From Cercis canadensis (taxonomy: Eukaryota > Streptophyta > Magnoliopsida > Fabales > Fabaceae): DNA of 64,000 bases. The notes under the pieces are model-generated. The model ran no database searches and was not told the origin of the DNA. It saw only the letters and a program-made list of their open reading frames with translations. Positions 26,111-39,700 of this stretch are shown here, one piece after another (positions within the stretch are counted from its first letter, which is position 1; every line of letters begins with the position of its first letter). The DNA lies in assembly GCA_003255065.1 (NCBI GenBank), contig QAOA01002080.1:240186-304185 (forward strand), written 5' to 3'. The position numbers were made by a program, and so were the translations under genes.

Positions 26111-26918
26111 TCATGAAGTAGCGGATCGGCTGTAACCAAAAGCTACTGATAGAAGGTCGTCAGCCTCATGAGAGGCCCATTGCCTTTGCATTTGCATGTC
26201 ATAAGACATGGAGTTACAAGTCTCATCAAAGCTGGAAAATGAGACGCTTTCTTCTAAGGTTGCTGAATTTTCATAATTCCCAATAGGGTTTGGATCCATG
26301 AGAGTACTGTTCCCATAGTATTGTGATGTTGGTGCGGAATTATTAGACGAGTTAGGAAGAAATTGTGGCACCATGTTGAAATTTTCCGTCTGGAACCAAC
26401 TTTGAAGGTCTTGAGGGAAAGCGTTAGGTTTTTCACAGTACTTATGATCATTAGGGTTTTCGGTAACAGAGGCACTGAGAAAGCTCTGAGCTGCTTGTTC
26501 CTTGAGATAAGCGAGCTGTGCTTGTAAATTAACCACCTGCAAATTAATATCAAATTAAATTAGCACTTATAAGCTCATGTGTTTAGGGTTTCCAATTATT
26601 GCCTGAAAGTGATCAGGATAAAGGCGCAACACAACAAACCTGCTGTTGGAGAGCAAAAATGTGTGAAACACAGCCATAAATTGGATCCTGAAGTCTAGCT
26701 TGAGCTTCATATGAGATTGTGACCGCGGCTTCGCAACGGTCACTTACAGGGATGTGGGCAAGGAGCTTTGAGACATTGCTTGCACCAAAGACCTTGTGAA
26801 TGGCTGCAAAATGGGTAGCACCCTGTTCATGGCAAAAGTAAGGAGCAAAAACACAACCTCTCACACATTTCCTTCTCAAGAATTTGCAGGCTCCACAAGG
26901 AGAACCAGAACCAGTCAT
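26111..26918 (-). CDS. LBD29: LOB-domain transcription factor, LBD29/LBD17-like
   Basis: Class I LBD protein of 234 aa from two exons (26918-26640 and 26536-26111). LBD29 and its close paralogue LBD17 are auxin-induced factors; LBD29 acts with LBD16 in lateral-root initiation. The C block reads [15 protein letters not shown], the GAS block [20 protein letters not shown] with [15 protein letters not shown], and the coil starts [18 protein letters not shown]. The start [12 protein letters not shown] matches LBD29-type N-termini; upstream in-frame codons back to 27011 are read as leader. The intron again follows ...FALQQQ, as in the LBD16-like neighbour. A TATATAAA box lies about 105 bp upstream of the ATG. 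The LBD29 versus LBD17 distinction cannot be settled by eye, as those two are sister genes in Arabidopsis. Confidence 0.9.
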
Positions 26919-27022
26919 GTTGCTGTGTGTTTTTGGGGTTTGTGGTGGTGTTTGAGGGATTTTAATTTGGTGGTTTCTGGTTCTCTTCTGCTTTGTGCAA
27001 ATCTTAATCAATTATCACCATC

Positions 27023-27030
27023 TTTATATA
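27023..27030 (-). promoter_or_regulatory. TATA box of the LBD29-like gene
   Basis: TATATAAA on the minus strand, 105-112 bp upstream of the ATG at 26918. Confidence 0.55.
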
Positions 27031-28615
27031 CACCAGAGCAAGAGGAGGGGGTGGATTAGAATAAGGAATAATTAACTAGAATAGGTTCCCTTATTGGCCT
27101 ACAATGTTCATTTTTTTTTTCTTATATAAAACACTATCATCCCCCTTATACTAAATTTTTATTTGTCTGAATGAGATTCCATTCAACATCCTTATACGAC
27201 AAAAGAGCTAGCATTAACCAAACCCATTTCTATTTGCTTGATGATTGGATTTATCTGCTCTTGTCCTTTCTTTTCTTGAATAATGTGTTGGTATATGTGT
27301 GATAGGCAAAAGAACCTTGAGTGGTCGCCTTATAGTTGACTCATCACTCATGACAAATCAAGAATATGAGAATAGAATCATCACATATATGTATAACTGG
27401 TTTATTCATATATATATATATATATTGTTTACTAATTAATTAGGAATCTCATTGTTACCGCTTTACTGTAAGATAACTTATTATACGCTGATTTGCCTCT
27501 TTATTTTGATTGAAGCTTGAAAGCGAGAATAATCTACCATTGCGCGACAAAAGAGATTCAAAGAATGCCCAACTGTTACCCAACACTAATATTTTTATTT
27601 TCTTAATTACCACGTCTTGAATTTTATATATATATATATATATATGATGATCGCATGTGAGATTATAAATTTTGATTGTTTATCATAAGGCACTTAACTT
27701 GTAAATCACATAATTTTGAAGTTCATCTTCGAGAATATACTAGTCTTAAACTCCTATTTTATGAGCATAATCTTAACTTGTTCTAATGATGTGTAGTCAT
27801 GATTAAGGTAGAAGTTATTAGATATGATTAAATAATAATTTGAGTAGTTTCCGAAAGACCCATTTTACCAATTAGCGTTAGATAACAAATGTTCAACTTA
27901 ATTAATTGAGAAATTTGAGTCTTAGTCCTATCCATAGAACCTCATAAAAGAATAAACAAAATTGAATCACAGAAGAGTTTACAGAAGAGTTTTCATGCAA
28001 GTAGAACAAACTTCTATAATTTGTTTGACATCAAAACAAGGATGTATGTCTAAATGTGCCCCATTAGCGCATTGCAGTTACTTTGCATAATTTAGCACAT
28101 TGGTTTATTAATTAAAGTCTAAAAAGATGGGAAAACTATTGAGAGCAGAGTTTATCAATGGCGGCACAAATTACAATGGTACTTGCATTGAAATAGTTAA
28201 GTAGCATAGTAACTTAGGCTTATAACTTATTATTATTATTATTTTCTTCTATTATAACAGGGGGAAAGCTGAAAAAGGTAGCATACAGAAACCTATTTTT
28301 TTCTCTAAGAAATAGGAGAAAAATATAATATTATAGTGTATATGAGCCACATATGAAGAGTTTTGCACCAAAAAAAAAATATTAAGAGTTAGAAAATGGG
28401 GGCTCCATAGCCAACCCAAAAGGCTTTAAAAAACCATTATATACAGTTTAACTCAATTCGCATGTAATTATTAGTTAAACAAGTTTAAAACCAATAATTA
28501 TCCGGACAAACTCTGTAAAGTTCAATAATCTGGGGACAATAATTGCCTCTTCGGGGAGCTCTCTGACAACATAAGTGGGGATTGATGTTTTTATTGATCT
28601 GACACGTTTTATGGT

Positions 28616-28617
<2 letters not shown>

Positions 28618-28650
<33 letters not shown>
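28618..28650. repeat. (AAT)n microsatellite
   Basis: About 11 trinucleotide units. Confidence 0.95.
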
Positions 28651-28653
<3 letters not shown>

Positions 28654-31600
28654 TATTGGTTGGGTTATAAAATTTATAAAAAAAAATTCTAAATTTTTTA
28701 TATATATTAATTTTATTTTAATTTTTTTAGTATTGCTTATGTGAATAATAAATTATTTATTTTGTTATGAGTTTTTTTTACAAATTTTATGACTTAAACA
28801 ATAATTTTCTCTTAATAATATTGATTAGAAATTAAATATATTCCAAAAATTGTCAACACATTTATTGGCGGATTCTTATTATGAGAATAATAATTATGGT
28901 TTGAGTACAGGTAATAAAAGTGTAAAGCAACCAAAAAAGACAGAGAAAACTAAGAAGCAGATTCCAAAAAATGAATGAAACAAGAGATAGTGACACTAGA
29001 TTGGAGAAAAGGAGGGTAATTAATAGAGAATGAGGGGCGAGGAGAGAAGATTTTGTTGCCCTTTTAAACTTTAAAGAGTTAGAATTGTTTAAACCATGGG
29101 CCATTGAAGGTCACGGTTTGTCGAGCAATACAGTATAGTTATCATTAACTAATATTTGTATATACACCTTCATAACTTTCAATCACTTTCTTATGTCGAG
29201 TATAGGCACCAACATGTAGACCTCACCCAAATGTGCAATAAGGCCCCACAGCCAACCCTAGCTAATAATGACACCCCAACTAAACGCCCAAAAATAAAAA
29301 TAACCTTTTTTTTTTCTTTTCTTTTCGGAGCAGGGGTGTTTGGGAAAATTAATAAACGGTTCTAATATTCTTCTTTTACGTAATTGCAATATCTAGTTCT
29401 CAGTTAAATCGATTTTGTCCTGAGACTGATGAGAAGGCTAGCCTATGGGCAGAGAAATGTACATGTGTATTGTGTAAACGCCAACTGGGATTTTCAAAGC
29501 TGCATGGGCCTCAATGGAAGCCATTATCTCCGCAAAGGGGAAAAGCTAGCTTTGTGTTATCCATATACTTGTTTGCCACTTACGCATAAGAGCAAAGAGT
29601 GCCATTGGAGACAATGGAGCAAGTGTGCACAACAACAGGCCTGGGATTTTTAAATTAATTATCCCCATTAACAGACTCTAAAACAAGGAGGGGTTCAACT
29701 AATTGTACGATTTCAAGAGGAACAGAACAGTGGCTTACACCCATTTGCCTAAACACTTAAGTTTAAATAAAACAAGCATTAATTCGTTAATTAATGATTA
29801 TCATGCTGTCTCGATATTTTTAGTGTGATCTAGTTTCTTATATAGTATACGTGAGCTTAGCTTTTTTTTTTTTTTTTTTTTAATTCGATTTTNTTTTATA
29901 ATTCGATTTTCGAAACAACATCTTTATCCTAACATATATTTGCTGTCGATTTTTATGGTCTTCCCATATGAAGACACATTAATTTAAAATGATCAGCCAA
30001 ACACACTTTTGAACTGATTTACTGTTTCTTTCTCCTTCAGGTGTGCACTCACATGATCGAAGTGGATCACCACACAAAACCATTGATTTTTAATATTAGG
30101 AGATCCCGGCTTGTTGTATAATGATTAAGTGATAATTTATTGCTAACCAATGTTATATATAAATAAAACCCCATAAACATTTATGATATATATGGTTTGC
30201 TCAAATGTTAATTGTTAATGACTCATCTTCACATTTATAAAGAGAAGGCTTTGAATCCGATTATCTGTTTCTTCGTCTGCGCGAGTGTGTTGATATTGTT
30301 TGACAAAGGAAACAAAATATAGTTAATGATTTTATTTTTTTTCTAAATTAGAAGGTGCCATACGTAGATGTATGCATTAGTTGATACATAATGCCCCACC
30401 ACCATATTTTTCTTTTGATGATAATTTCAGACAAAATGCAGTCCATGTTCCATATATATATATATATATAGTTGTACGTACGGATATTAATTTGCATATA
30501 CTGAAAGTTATGTGTAAAGCGCGAATCTGTTTCAGTTCTTTAATTTATTTTCTGGCTGTATACTGAAAAGGAAGAAAACGTATACACTTTACAGGTGAAG
30601 ATGTCCTCCAACTCCAATTAATGTGCTTAATTAGAAGAGGAAACCTTTTCTTTAGGCTGTATCCAGAGAGGCACATTATAAAAAAGAAAATTGACGATGA
30701 GGGTGTGAAAACTATTGATTCAATAGTAGTTAGATAAAGAGGGGGGAAAAAAAGAAAAGAAATGATGATCTAGTGGAGTGATAAATAAAACTTCTTCCAA
30801 CTAATTAATATTTTTTTTTCTGATAAACTAATTATTATTCAGAAATGAGAAGAAATTGTTTAGTTCCAACAATTTTCCAAGAGACTAAATAAATTAATAG
30901 TAGTAGGTAACTGTTCCTAATATGAAACATAAAATACAAAAAAACGGATAGGTTGAGACAAAATTAAATTAACTATTGAATAGGAGTACTTGAAAGGTTG
31001 TTTTAACCTTTAAATATGAACTATAGTTAAGCTTAGATTAATTGAGTTATGCATAATTTGAAAGATTTGGAGTGATACTAAACAATAAAATATTATTTAA
31101 AATGGATTGCAATAATTTATAATATCTTGTAACCCTTTTAACTTTAAATAAACAAGTATGGTAAAGAAAGGTAAGATTAGGTTGATTGTTTAAAAGTGAA
31201 AGAAGGTTTTCATCTTGCTCAAGAACCCAGAAGGCCTTGTATGAAATAAATATTATAGAGGAAACAAACAAAATGGGAACAAAGGTGAGCAGCAGCCGTT
31301 ATTGTTCCTCACTTCCTTGGGATTCATGCGATGCACGTGCCCAATAGAATGCTATGCTTCACCTAATTTCTGATTAATGAATATTAATTATTTGAATAAT
31401 ATATGGAGCAAGAATGAAAAAGAACGAACCTTATCAATCTTCCAACTTCAATCAGAATCACTAATACTCTAATATCTTATTTCTATTGGCTTGGACTCTT
31501 TCGTTTCTGACATGATATCCTTACACACCGCACGAGTGCTACTATTCTTAGTTTTTAACTCGTGCGGTCCCACACGAGCCTATCTACACGTCATCACCAA

Positions 31601-32640
31601 CCCTGCAGTGTTTGGTGCAGTACTATATTATACTCTGTTGATTAAAGAAAAAATTAAATACAGACATAAATAAATAAGCAAATTGGATCAGAAGGTAGAA
31701 TAATGAATAATCACAAAACGATAAAATAAGGGTCGGGCTTTCTTAAGCTCTCGAATTCTGGAAGACAAAGGTTACATACTGACAATATTGAAATACTCAG
31801 AAACATCCAACATTTTCAATCAATCTTGTTGCCAAACTATTTCCCGACCCCAAATGAAACACAACATTAATTAAGCATGCAATATTTTGTTCTCATACTC
31901 ATATATAAATTAAATTGAATTAATTATCAATTAATCACTTAAAAAGAAGCAAGATTTCTTATCTAAAGCCCATCGATGTGAAGTTTCAGATTTAATTTGA
32001 ATTTAGCATGAACATAAGAATCAAGGAAACGTGAATTGATCAGAATGATGGTTGTTGATATAGCAGATATAGCATGTAAGACAAAATGTAGCTAGGTAGA
32101 ATTAGAGCCGTACGTAACTGAAATATATATCAGATATGCAGATGCAGCTAGCATGCTGGGTGGAACCGTAGAAGAAGAAGTTGTTCATGTTTCCTTAATT
32201 GGCCAAGTTATGGAAACTATTGTCTGGTTTGGTTTGCACTTAATTTGCAGAAGGATGGAGAGAAGGTCCATGGTCGTTGTATGACAAAGATGGTGTTGGA
32301 AAATGATGCTGACAAGTGTCTTAGTAAGACCAGTCAAGCCGACATCTAGGGTTCCATATGGGGCCACTGCACGTGTATGGATTATTAACAGATATCTAGG
32401 GTTTGGATGTTCCTCTTATTCCTCTCAATCTAGAACAAGAATATAAGTAGCTTCCAGGTATTACTTGTTCTTAATTCTACCACTATAAATATTCCATGTA
32501 TTATTGAACTTTATTAATTAATTAATTATAATGCCTTTAAAAAGCAATCCATTTCCAATGAGTTAAGTCAGTTTACTAATTTATATTTGTATGATTAATC
32601 CAATATGCAACATGGTTAATCAATCCAGATTTAAATGATC

Positions 32641-32666
<26 letters not shown>
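32641..32666. repeat. (TA)n microsatellite
   Basis: 26 bp of TA repeats. Confidence 0.9.
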
Positions 32667-32671
<5 letters not shown>

Positions 32672-34191
32672 GTGAAAGTCTATATCTCAAATATAGGGAA
32701 TCTATGATGATGCAAGTCCCTCTAGATGTTCAACCAAAGGGCATTGAGATCTCAATAACACCAACTGCAAAAGAACATGAAGTTGCTTAATGATTGAGAA
32801 ACATTAGCAGAAAGCTTCACTTTCAAAAGGATAAACAAATGTTGGATATATTAATACTATCTAGCTCACATAAACTAGTTAATCACAAGATACTTTGGAA
32901 TTTAAAATAAATGACATGTAGTTTGAATGGGGGGCAATTTTTCAAAGCTGAACCATGATATAGGGACTGGTTTAATGTATTAATTAAAATAAATAAGAGG
33001 AAGGAGAGCTAGGTTGTCATATCAAGGGGGTTAACAGAGAAGCTTGTGAGAGAGATGGGTTTGTTTTTGTTTGTGAAAGACGCGGTGATGAGAAGTTTCC
33101 AACTTTCCATGACCAAGACTGGTAAGTAAGTAAGTAATCACACAGGTGGAGACAACCTGGAAAAATTTTTAAAGATCGTTCAAATTAAGCTAAGTTAACC
33201 TCATTTGGAAGCCAATTTGACTTAAAACGGCTAGCATTATGTAACGTAAATCAGGAGTTGGTCCTACAAATTTGTTTTAGTATCTGCATGATAGAAACAG
33301 AAAGTCTAAGAATAAAGACTTAAAACCATAACTCGTTTAGGTATTTCTTCAAACAAGTTACCTTCAATTTTGCATTTGGTCTTGACTTGACTCTCTTTTA
33401 GCGTATTGCAATTGCAAGGCCCACCCAGGCTATGAAAAAGTTGTATATTTGTGCCTACCATCACATAAGAGTCACTGATTTATTTTATTGACTTGAAAAT
33501 CGTAAACTTTAATGTTGAAAGCAAGACATTAGTTCCTTAATTTAGTAACGCACCATAAGAGTGCAGTGAACGGCAGAGGGGTATGTGGTATGTGTAGATA
33601 GGTCAAATGTCACATCAATTTCAGTCCCTACTCCCAATTCGGTATCAATTGGTATTGCCGTCCACCTAATTTTGGAAGCTCTTGTGCCTAGCTTCGGTGT
33701 TGGTCTGCTTAAATGGTTAATTTTGAGGTTTTATTTGATTTCAAACAAATAACGTTAACCTAACTAAACTATTTGAAGGTTTGGTTCTTTTTCGGCCGGA
33801 GTCAAAATTGAATGTTGAGTTGGGTGTATTCTGTATACACTTGACTTGAGCATATTGGGCCAGGCCTAGAGGAGCCCATTAGAGTTTAGTCATACAGATC
33901 ATCCCAGCCCAAGGAACCTTTCTAATGGTCATATGATATAATTTCAGAAAAAAAAAAAAAAAAGGCCATGAATGATATGATATGACTCGAGGACATGAAA
34001 AGTAATTAATTACTTGTATAATAAGAAGCATATTATCAGAATTCAGATATAGCAATTGAATATTCATCTCACGGGATAAGATTAGGAACAGCCTAGGTTT
34101 GGGACAAGTATCATAGAGGGAAAAAGACAATATAACACTTGTGTTTGAATTTTGCATTCGAAACATGCGTCAAATAGTGTGTTTTTACTTT

Positions 34192-34614
34192 AGGTGAACA
34201 CTATGTTACCTTATCTTAGAGGGGATAGCACTGTCTCATTATTTTTGGGTGGGGTTTTAGGCGAGTTTCAATGGAACCTATAGCGTGATATTAGTATTAT
34301 TTTAAATATATCAAAAAAATTAAATCACTTAGTATATATCAAAATGATTAGTTCTTTGTAAAATTTATAAACGACATGATAAAGAAAAACGTGTTATAAA
34401 GTGTATTTAAAAACAATTTCTTCTTAGCACATTTTCCTATATAATGTTATACTTGTATTTTATATGAAATTGTGTTTTAGTACATATTAGGTGACATAAA
34501 TTTTTGAGACTTTATAATGATACCAAAATTATTGAATATGTCCCGCTCAAACTCACAAAATTGGATGAGGGGTAACATTACCCCCTCTAAGAAGGGATAG
34601 CATTATGTTCACCT
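34192..34614. mobile_element. 423-bp MITE with 40-bp TIRs and 7-bp TSD
   Basis: The left end AGGTGAACACTATGTTACC and the reverse complement of the right end, AGGTGAACATAATGCTATCC, match over about 40 bp including a shared CTTAGAGGGG core. The element is bracketed by the perfect direct repeat TTACTTT at 34185-34191 and 34615-34621 (possibly 8 bp, because the boundary T is ambiguous). There is no coding capacity. The TSD length is compatible with a hAT-type MITE, but the TIR is not the usual CAGGG type, so the superfamily is left open. Confidence 0.75.
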
Positions 34615-35982
34615 TTACTTTAAAGCTTTGCAATTAGAAATTAGAACGTGTTTTGTGAAGTGTCACTTGCAAAACTTGTGTCATTCAACCATCTTTTGGG
34701 AGAACTAATTCTACAATAATCATTGATAATTAGACACTCATTTAGCATCACATAATTCATAATTGTATGCAAAATTACACATTTAACAAAAATTTAATAA
34801 CCAAAGGAATTTTTTTAATAAATAAATAGCGACTACACTTTTAATTAAGAAGATTCGAATCAAGAAAGAGAATTGAGAAGATTAACCTTATAACTAAGAG
34901 TATGCTTCATTGAACTAAAGCTCATCGCTAAAGGAACTTACTCAAACTTGAAAGCATTTCTGCATTAAAACCTTAGATGCTATAACTAGGGTTGCCAAGC
35001 CATGACAACAAATACAGGCAATTTTTTAAAGAGACATACCTTTCCAAGGTATATAATGCCACGTATCAAACATATAGGTTGATCCCGTTACTCTACCTTA
35101 AAATAAGGTTGGAATTGATGGAGAAATTCCATTATTACTTACAGCAACAACAAAAAGATGACACACTTTAATGCATTTAGTACATATGATTAAGTAGGCT
35201 ATCTTTTAGTGGTGTCTTAATAAGAAGTTAAGCAATAATTTATTAAACTAAATGAACCAATTCTGAATGATACACTACATGGACATTGAAAAGTGAAATG
35301 GCCTCTTATAATTTGATTCGGCCACTATGTGACGACGCACTCTTCCGTTGCTTTTATGATTTGGCAATGGCCGAGACGAACAATAATTGTCAAAACCAAA
35401 TCCAACCAAAAAGTGATTATCATGCAGATAGGGATTAGCAAAAGTAAAAGTGCACCACAAAAGTGGTAAAGTACTCGCTCAACAAACTACTAAAGGACAA
35501 ATTACAACTGTTGCTAAAAAAGGTATAGATGAGTTTAACCATTCATTAAACACAGCCCAAAACACTTTCAACAGTAAGTTTTATTTAATCATTTGCGTAA
35601 AAAATGCTTTCAGTTATTCAATGACTAGGGCAAGACAAGATGAAATGATAAGACAAAAAAAGCAACCCGCCCTACCCACCATCTTATGATAATTGTAAGG
35701 ACCTTTCTCACATACTAAAGAGTTATGTGATACTTTTTTTATGTGACAGCATAACAATTGTTAATATAAAAACATTTCATCTTAATTATTTATTTTTAAC
35801 AAGATTAATTACTTTCCACATCAATAGAAAATAAAATGCCAAAATTAAATGTTTTCACATCAACAGTTGTATACTGCTACATCAAAATATCACATACCTG
35901 CCTAGCATATACAATCCTAATTGTAACTTACTACAAAACATTGAATAGCCTAAATTCAATGGGCCAAAAAAAAGTAGGGTTG

Positions 35983-36515
35983 GATTCCCATAATATTGGC
36001 CCGAATAAAACGAGCCAATTTGACCTGACCTGTTTTGGCACGTGGCCCATTTGAGTTCAGGCCAGGCCGGGCCGATTGACCCTTTTTTTTTTTTGAATGA
36101 TTACCAAATTCTATTAATATATATTTTTTTAACTTTAAACTTTAAAGTATAATATATTATTATAATTTTTTAATTAATTAGACATCTTTATTTTAAATCT
36201 ATATTTACATACATTTTTTTATACATGTTTAATTCTTTATTTTAATTTTATTTATTACTTTATTCATATTTTATTTTGTTTAATTAAATTCATTAATAAT
36301 TTAACTAAAATCACTAAAAAAAAAAATGTAAACATTTGTTAGATTTTAACATAATTACAAATAAATATATATATATATATATAAAGTAGGCAAACCCGTT
36401 TTGGCCCGCAGCCTAAGGAGGGCTGGGCTGAATTCTCCTTTAATTAGCCCAAATAAAAATGGGTCAATTTGATCTGACCCATTTTGGCCCACAGCCCGAT
36501 CGGGCCGGGCCAGAC
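35983..36515. repeat. GC-rich diverged direct repeats flanking AT-rich core
   Basis: Two blocks of about 80 bp, at 35983-36080 and 36443-36515, share the order CCAATTTGACCTGACC / TCAATTTGATCTGACC, then TTTTGGC, GGCCC and GGCCGGGCC. Between them lie about 360 bp of AT-rich DNA. GGGCCGGGCC-type motifs are common in degenerate hAT-like plant repeats; that origin is inferred. Confidence 0.4.
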
Positions 36516-36724
36516 CATTTCCCACCTCCAAAATTTTTATTTTTTTTCGTTGGGGGGGGTTCTGATGATAAATACTTTATTTCTACTATACAGTCCCTAA
36601 CACGTGCGCTGACTACGTGAATGGTAATGGTGCCACCACCTCGGCGTGAAAAAACAAACAATACAATGTGCAGTTTCTTCCAATTATTCAATATCATCAC
36701 AACATATATTTAAAAAAAAAAAAA

Positions 36725-39700
36725 TCATCTGAAAATACCTTCCTCACCACCCCACGGTAAACTTTTGAGTATGTCTCTCAAAGCATAATAATGGCTATCA
36801 CATTTATGGTCTGAGATTAAATTGCTTGAAAGGATTATCCTCTGGAAATGCTCACCAGGATGCCTCTTCAAAAGCGTAAAAAATTCTTTTCCACCTTCTG
36901 TTTGGGAGCCCAAGTTCCGTTTTAGAAAGTAAACAGTACCAGGTATGAATAACTCCTCGGATACTGCAGACTCAGCTCCCTCATTTTTCATTAAAACAGA
37001 ATTGTTTGATGCTTTGGAGGTCACGGGGGCTACAGGAGCAACTGGCAACTCCTTGCCAATTGAACCATCTGTATATACACACCAAAAGAGCTGATGAGCG
37101 ACATATCACAAGAGAAGATACAGGAAAATTAAATAACGAGAACATTAAACAAAAACTACTGCAAATTTTATGTACAATTTCTACTATAAAATGAAACTCT
37201 TTTTAATCAAAATGTTAATTCTTGATGTCTGAACATTTCTAAACATTTTCTTACCCCTTGAATACTGCATGCCCCATAAATTTTATAACAAGGAGATAGG
37301 GGAGACAGAATATGTATCGTCCGGTTGATGTTCCGGGCAAAGCATACTCTTCTTCTTTCGTTTTTTGGGGAGAGGGATTGAGAAAGCCACCGTAAACACA
37401 CATGCTGAGGACCATCAAGTATTGACTTTTGACAACTCTAACTATTTCACTATACCAAAAACCATAACTTATAGGAAGACCACTGGCTTTAAGTTTGACT
37501 GAGGTTTAAATTGGCAGCACTGAACAATCTAGAGGTTAGCCACCTGGACTTAGCTAAATATGTGAAAAAGTTGAAGTGGACTTCAGAATACTTAGGTTCT
37601 AATTTCACCTTTTAGAAGAAAATGATTGAACTTTTGAGCCAGAAGAGAAGAAGCTTACAAGTTGAACCTCTGTTTCTCCTGAAATTTGCATACTCAGAAA
37701 GTTTGCGAGCTACATCTTGCACGGAAGACACAACTTGCTTTGCATTTGAAACCAAATCTATGACACTTTTCCAGTCTTCTTTCTCAATTACACTCATCCT
37801 GTAGAAAAAATAGTTTGATTAAATCTTTCATTCACCAGCAGCCAAATGCATATCTAAGTGTCTGATATAGAAGACAGTAAGGTTTATGTAACAACAAGTT
37901 ATACAATGTCCTCAACACATAAGGTAAGTAATGGCTTTATGCCTTCTAGGTAAATTTCAAACAAGTTAACTTTATTTTGCCTGCCGAGAAATTCAAGAGA
38001 AGAACACAATTAAATTGCCAAACAGTTTTCTAATAAATCCAAATTGGTGATCAAAATGGAAAACCTCCTCTTTAAACCCTGTCCCCAAATAGAGAAATCT
38101 CAGCTTAAAACTTAGAAGCACCATAAATTTGTGAGAAACATTGAACAGTCATGAAGCAACAGAGCATCATATGCACTAGTGACCCCATTCATTCATGAAT
38201 GCAGGCACAGAAACATGTATGAAGAGTAAATGCGTTGATGGTAAGATCAAAACTAAGCCTGAATATATATGTGTGTGCTACCTAAGACAAAACCTGAAGT
38301 TTCTAGAGAAATTTAAGAATAAACAAACAAACAAAAAAAGTATCTTCAAATTTTATTGCATCTACAATAGAAGTTTTCTGCCATAGTCAGTCACCATCCA
38401 TATGTTTCAACCTACATAACTTAGCTGACCCCTAATCCCAAATAACAGATCTCTTCAAAACTTTCATTCCTCTGACTGAAAATTTAGATTTGCAAGGAAG
38501 TTAACTACATTTCTAACAGATATAATCATTCCTCGGTAGCAAAGCTGCAGTTGATTTCTATTCTTGTGGATGTTAAGTCTCAACTGTTCCTGTAAGTTTT
38601 TAGTATGTCCTATTCTCTTGGGAGGAAGGGGGACTATAAACTAAATTTTACTCACCAATCAGTTTGAAGAATTTCATTTCTCAGCCTTGTTAGGGAAGCA
38701 ACACTTAATCTAGGTATGATATCATCCTGCATAGAAACAAAAACAAGAAGCAATAAAGGAACTGCAACAAATAGAATAGATAGAAACTAGGAAAAAGTAT
38801 CTGACTCATCTAAGAAATTTCTTAGATATTATTACTACTTCTGAACAAAATATTGTCGTACAGACATTGTCAAATGCTATTAGCTACCTGCATCACAACT
38901 GTTGCTACATAGCCAGAGCAGCTTTCAGCAAGTTCTCCAGAGACACATGGTGAAGTTCCATAACCGACAGCAGATACAATATCAGGGCTAAAACCCAGCT
39001 CCTTAGATGATTTCCTATGGATCATTATTGCTAGTAAAGAAGCTATAGCACCTCCAAGGGAATGACCCACAAGTCTCAACCTAAATCCCTGTTAATGAGT
39101 TAGTCACAATATGACTAGAAAAACAGAGAAACAGATAGAAGGAAGCCACGACATAAAAAATTGGATTAAATTGATATCATCCCCACCTCATATTTCTGCA
39201 AACAATTCCTTATGGTTCCCATCTCATGATGAAGAAACCAACGAGCAGATTCAGCAGTACCAAAGTGGGTTGAATAGCCCTCAAAGGTGACTTCTCCATC
39301 ACTTGAGGAAACTATGTCAGTGATAAGGTCATAGACCGTCTGTGTGCCACGGATGCAAAGAATTACAAGTTTCTTACGGCTATCAACCCCTATATAATAT
39401 CCAGGCCTCATCACACTGGAGGTTTTAACAAATTTCAATACATTATTTTCTCGGAGCATGCTGTTCCTTGCAAGACCTGCAGCATTATCCCTATAAGCGC
39501 CTTTAGCCAACTCAATGTGATAAATAAGATCTTGAACCTGAAATGCAATAAGATTTCCTAATAAAAATCAAGCATGTAATGGACCACAGTAATTTGCAAA
39601 GAAAAGCTAACGGGATAAGATATTTAATTATATCACATGAACATGCATGCCCTAGGGAATTCAGTATTGGAAATTACAATGGATTCTGATGAGATCTGAA

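Larger units (their letters stand above)
27031..36724. other. Large gene-poor interval
   Basis: 9.7 kb of AT-rich DNA between the LBD29-like promoter and the 3' end of the lipase gene. Features seen are an AAT microsatellite (28618-28650), a TA tract (32641-32666), an N within a T-rich tract (29893), a small transposon (34192-34614) and GC-rich direct repeats (35983-36515). Short ORFs are scattered and unlike any protein I know. Confidence 0.6.

Noticed and set aside
26796..27059. Plus-strand ORF over the LBD29-like gene
   Set aside because: Shadow of the LOB-domain exon in the opposite frame.
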